From contig NZ_JAEKKT010000135.1 in the NCBI RefSeq assembly GCF_019510245.1, forward strand, positions 1 to 64,000: 64,000 bases of DNA. The letters are read 5' to 3'. Of this stretch, positions 61,886 to 64,000 are shown in pieces. A program made the translations under genes and the position numbers. Under the pieces are notes generated by a model. It was not told the origin of the DNA and ran no database searches. It worked only from the letters and a program-made list of their open reading frames with translations. How positions within the stretch are numbered: the first letter of the stretch is position 1; every line of letters starts with the position of its first letter. The stretch comes from Streptomyces sp. Lineage in GTDB: Bacteria; Actinomycetota; Actinomycetes; Streptomycetales; Streptomycetaceae.

Positions 61886-62649
61886 GCCAGACCGTCGACC
61901 GAGCGCTCAGCATCCTGCCGCTGCTCGCCGAGGGCCCCGCCGACCTCGGCCAGGTCGCCGACCGCCTCGGTGTGCACAAGTCCACCGCACTGCGGCTGCT
62001 GCGCACCCTCCACGGACACGGGCTCGTCTACCGCCAGTCCGACCAGCGCTACCGCCTCGGCGCCCGTCTCTTCGCCCTCGCCCAGGAGGCGATGGAGAAC
62101 CTCGACGTCCGCGAGATCGCCCACCCCCACCTGGCCCGCCTCAACACGGCCTGCGGCCATACCGTGCACCTCGCCGTCCTCGAGGAGGGCGAGGTCCTCT
62201 ACATCGACAAGGTCGAGAGCCGCTACCCGGTGCGCATGTACTCGCGGATCGGCAAGCCCGTGGCCATCACCGTCGCCGCCGTCGCCAAACTGCTCCTCGC
62301 CGACCTGCCCGAACCCGAGCGGCGGGCCCTCGCCGACAAGCTCGACTACCCCATGTACACGGCCCGTTCGACGCCCCACGCCGAGGCGTTCCTCAGGGAA
62401 CTGGCCAAGGTGCGCGAACAGGGCTGGGCCACCGACCTCGGCGGCCACGAGGAGTCCATCAACTGCGTCGCGGCCCCCATCCGCGGCGCCGACGGGCGCG
62501 TCGTCGCCGCGATGTCGGTCTCCGCGCCCAACGTCGTCGTCACCGCCGACGAACTCCTCACCCTGCTCCCGCAGGTGCGCCGTACGGCGGACGCGATCAG
62601 CGGCGAGTACTCAGGCAGAACACCGATCAAGGAAGCCGGCACCAGATGA
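61882..62649 (+). CDS. IclR family transcriptional regulator
   Basis: 255 aa. N-terminal winged helix: TVDRALSILPLLAEGPADLGQ, then VADRLGVHKSTALRLLRTL. The C-terminal effector domain has LNTACGHTVHLAVLEEGEVLYIDKVES and ESINCVAAPIRG, the IclR ligand-binding pattern. Coupled to the kinase (ATGA) and to ridA (ATGA), so it is autoregulated within the catabolic operon. The effector is probably a sugar acid or keto acid from the pathway. Confidence 0.93.
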   Translation: MSQTVDRALSILPLLAEGPADLGQVADRLGVHKSTALRLLRTLHGHGLVYRQSDQRYRLGARLFALAQEAMENLDVREIAHPHLARLNTACGHTVHLAVLEEGEVLYIDKVESRYPVRMYSRIGKPVAITVAAVAKLLLADLPEPERRALADKLDYPMYTARSTPHAEAFLRELAKVREQGWATDLGGHEESINCVAAPIRGADGRVVAAMSVSAPNVVVTADELLTLLPQVRRTADAISGEYSGRTPIKEAGTR

Positions 62650-63056
62650 CCGAGAAGATCGCGCTCACCCCCACGACCCACACCACCCCGCCCGCGAAGT
62701 TCTCGCACGGCGTCCGCAAGGGCAACATCCTCCAGGTCGCCGGCCAGGTCGGCTTCCTGCCGGCGGAGGAGGGCAGGCCTCCGACCCCGGCCGGCCCGAC
62801 CCTGCGCGAGCAGACCCTCCAGACCCTCGCCAACGTCAAGGCGATCCTGGAGGAGGGCGGCGCCTCCTGGGACGACGTCATGATGATCCGCGTCTATCTG
62901 ACGGACGTGGACCACTTCGCCGAGATGAACGGCATCTACAACAGCTACTTCGAGGAGCAGGGCCTCACCGCCCCGCCCGCCGCCCGTACGACGGTCTACG
63001 TCGGCCTCCCCGCGGGCCTGCTCATCGAGATCGACGCCCTCGCCGTACTCGGCTGA
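62646..63056 (+). CDS. RidA family (YjgF/YER057c) imine deaminase
   Basis: 136 aa. RidA proteins hydrolyse reactive 2-aminoacrylate-type enamines and imines released by PLP dehydratases. Family blocks: GNILQVAGQVGFLP, QTLQTLANVKAILEEGG, IRVYLTDVDHFAEMN, and the signature ending PPAARTTVYVGLPAGLLIEIDALAV with the active-site Arg. It fits the D-serine-dehydratase-like enzyme in the divergent operon, whose product imines it would clear. Confidence 0.93.
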   Translation: MTEKIALTPTTHTTPPAKFSHGVRKGNILQVAGQVGFLPAEEGRPPTPAGPTLREQTLQTLANVKAILEEGGASWDDVMMIRVYLTDVDHFAEMNGIYNSYFEEQGLTAPPAARTTVYVGLPAGLLIEIDALAVLG

Positions 63057-63086
63057 CGGGTTCCGTCAACTCCCGCACGTGCTGCA

Positions 63087-63117
63087 CGGCATGGCACCCG
63101 CACCGGGTGCCGTGCCG
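63087..63117 (+). terminator. Hairpin between ridA and gntP
   Basis: CGGCATGGCACCC and GGGTGCCGTGCCG form a 13-bp stem (one G-U pair) with a 5-nt loop, 30 bp after the ridA stop. With no T-run, it may be a partial terminator or attenuator that lowers gntP expression. Confidence 0.6.
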
Positions 63118-63165
63118 CGATCCCCCCTGCCCGAAAGCACCGTGTACTCACCCAGAGGACCCCCC

Positions 63166-64000
63166 ATGCCCTTCCCCCTAGCGGCGTCCGCTCCGGCCAC
63201 CCCGCCCCACACCGGCGGCCTGCTCCTCCTCCTCGACGGCACCGCCGGCCTCCTCACCGTCGCCGCCATCGGCATCGCCCTGCTCCTCTTCCTCATCATC
63301 AAGGCGCGGCTCCAGCCCTTCGTGGCCCTCCTCGCCGTCTCCATAGCCGTCGGCCTGCTCGCCGGTCTCTCGGTCACCGAACTCTTCGGCACCGTCCAGC
63401 GCTCGGACGCCGTCTCCACCGTCGAGTCCGGCATGGGCGGCATCCTCGGCCACGTCGCGATCATCATCGGCCTCGGCACCATGCTCGGCGCGATCCTCGA
63501 AGTCAGCGGCGGCGCCGAGGTCCTGGCGACCCGTCTGCTCAACCTCTTCGGGGAGCGGCGGGCCCCGCTCGCCATGGGCCTGACCGGCCTGATCTTCGGC
63601 ATCCCCGTCTTCTTCGACGTCGGCATCTTCGTCCTGGCCCCCCTCGTCTACGCGGCGGCCAAACTCCCCCAGGACTCCGACAAGCTCCGTCCCGGGGGGA
63701 CCCCCACCGGCAAGTCGATCCTCCTGTACTGCCTCCCCCTCCTCGCCGGCCTCTCCATGACCCATGCCTTCCTGCCGCCGCACCCCGGCCCGGTGGCCGC
63801 CGCCGCACTGCTGCACGTCCAGCTCGGCTGGGTCATCCTGATGGGCGTGGTCTGCGGCATCCCGGCGGTGCTGGCCGCATGGGCGTACGCGGCGTGGATC
63901 GGCAGGCGGATCTTCGTCGCCGTACCGCAGGACATGGTCGAGGCGGCCGAGGAGGCCAGGGAGGCGGTGGTGGCCGAGCAGCGCGCGGCCGGAGTGGCGC
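63166..64000 (+). CDS. Gluconate:H+ symporter, GntP family (cut by window end)
   Basis: The frame is open from ATG 63166 (AGAGGACC upstream) to the window edge, 278 codons; full GntP proteins have about 450-480 aa. Hydrophobic segments include LLTVAAIGIALLLFLIIK, VALLAVSIAVGLLAGL, ILGHVAIIIGLGTMLGAILE and IFGIPVFFDVGIFVLAPLV. The GIPVFFDVGIFVLAP block is the GntP signature. It imports a sugar acid or hydroxy acid for the kinase in the same cluster. A loop (DKLRPGGTPTGKS) is encoded by a palindromic repeat. Confidence 0.93.
   Translation, partial: MPFPLAASAPATPPHTGGLLLLLDGTAGLLTVAAIGIALLLFLIIKARLQPFVALLAVSIAVGLLAGLSVTELFGTVQRSDAVSTVESGMGGILGHVAIIIGLGTMLGAILEVSGGAEVLATRLLNLFGERRAPLAMGLTGLIFGIPVFFDVGIFVLAPLVYAAAKLPQDSDKLRPGGTPTGKSILLYCLPLLAGLSMTHAFLPPHPGPVAAAALLHVQLGWVILMGVVCGIPAVLAAWAYAAWIGRRIFVAVPQDMVEAAEEAREAVVAEQRAAGVA
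63669..63708 (-). repeat. Streptomyces palindromic repeat, class B, inside gntP
   Basis: On the minus strand TGGGGGTCCCCCC starts the element, which ends in CTGGGGGAG about 40 bp later, as in the MFS gene copy at 44441-44476. The centre differs. Located in a cytoplasmic loop of GntP, keeping the frame. Confidence 0.6.

Overview
The window is high-GC actinobacterial DNA with the codon use and gene set of a Streptomyces chromosome: mycothiol conjugate amidase (Mca), GTP-dependent PEP carboxykinase, GreA, a DUF4307 protein, SpoIIE/RsbW-type signalling, an ECF sigma factor, and many GTG/TTG starts. From memory, msrA, metB, ilvA, mca and pckA follow the order seen around SCO4956-SCO4984 of S. coelicolor. 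The window is therefore probably core chromosome carrying accessory blocks. No rRNA, tRNA, CRISPR array or intact transposase was seen.

Layout. 0-18.5 kb: msrA, then a block that looks accessory. It holds a Dps protein, an L,D-transpeptidase-like lipoprotein, a PAS-GAF-SpoIIE-ATPase phosphatase, an aminoglycoside phosphotransferase homologue, a GNAT-AAA+ fusion, an Eis-like acetyltransferase, a PLP-dependent dehydratase, a secreted lysyl oxidase, a TetR regulator with two near-identical operators, a protease-like protein lacking its serine, and an M48 protease. It also holds several gene remnants (DinB, HxlR, msrA, and a partial copy of the 15.4-16.2 kb gene). 18.5-26 kb: metB, a sigma factor with a small membrane partner, MarR, ilvA, and a DrrAB-type ABC exporter behind a perfect palindrome. 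26-36 kb: a phage-like gene pair, greA, DUF4307, mca, a STAND-NTPase/TPR protein, and an ArsR-like regulator overlapping a YyaL-type thioredoxin-fold protein.

36-42.2 kb: a processive GT2 synthase, two membrane-anchored beta-helix proteins and UDP-glucose dehydrogenase follow one another on the + strand. This looks like a uronic-acid exopolysaccharide locus, with the beta-helix proteins as candidate epimerases or lyases, and it is one of the two best candidates for an undescribed system. 42.2-48.2 kb: a Mut7-C RNase, an MFS exporter with its TetR regulator, a hemolysin III homologue and pckA. 48.5-53.2 kb: the second candidate, a tightly coupled operon of a periplasmic-binding-like protein, TelA, a binding-protein/VWA lipoprotein and an XpaC-like coiled-coil membrane protein. 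53.3-57.4 kb: an SCO4983-like protein behind a Shine-Dalgarno-sequestering hairpin, an aminotransferase and a secreted trypsin-like protease.

57.4-64 kb: a divergent catabolic cluster. A D-aminoacylase and a D-serine-dehydratase-like enzyme are transcribed one way; a PfkB sugar-acid kinase, IclR regulator, RidA deaminase and GntP permease (cut by the window edge) run the other way. The kinase carries an in-frame Streptomyces palindromic repeat plus an 18-bp minisatellite. Two more coding genes (MFS exporter and gntP) carry in-frame copies of a second palindromic repeat.
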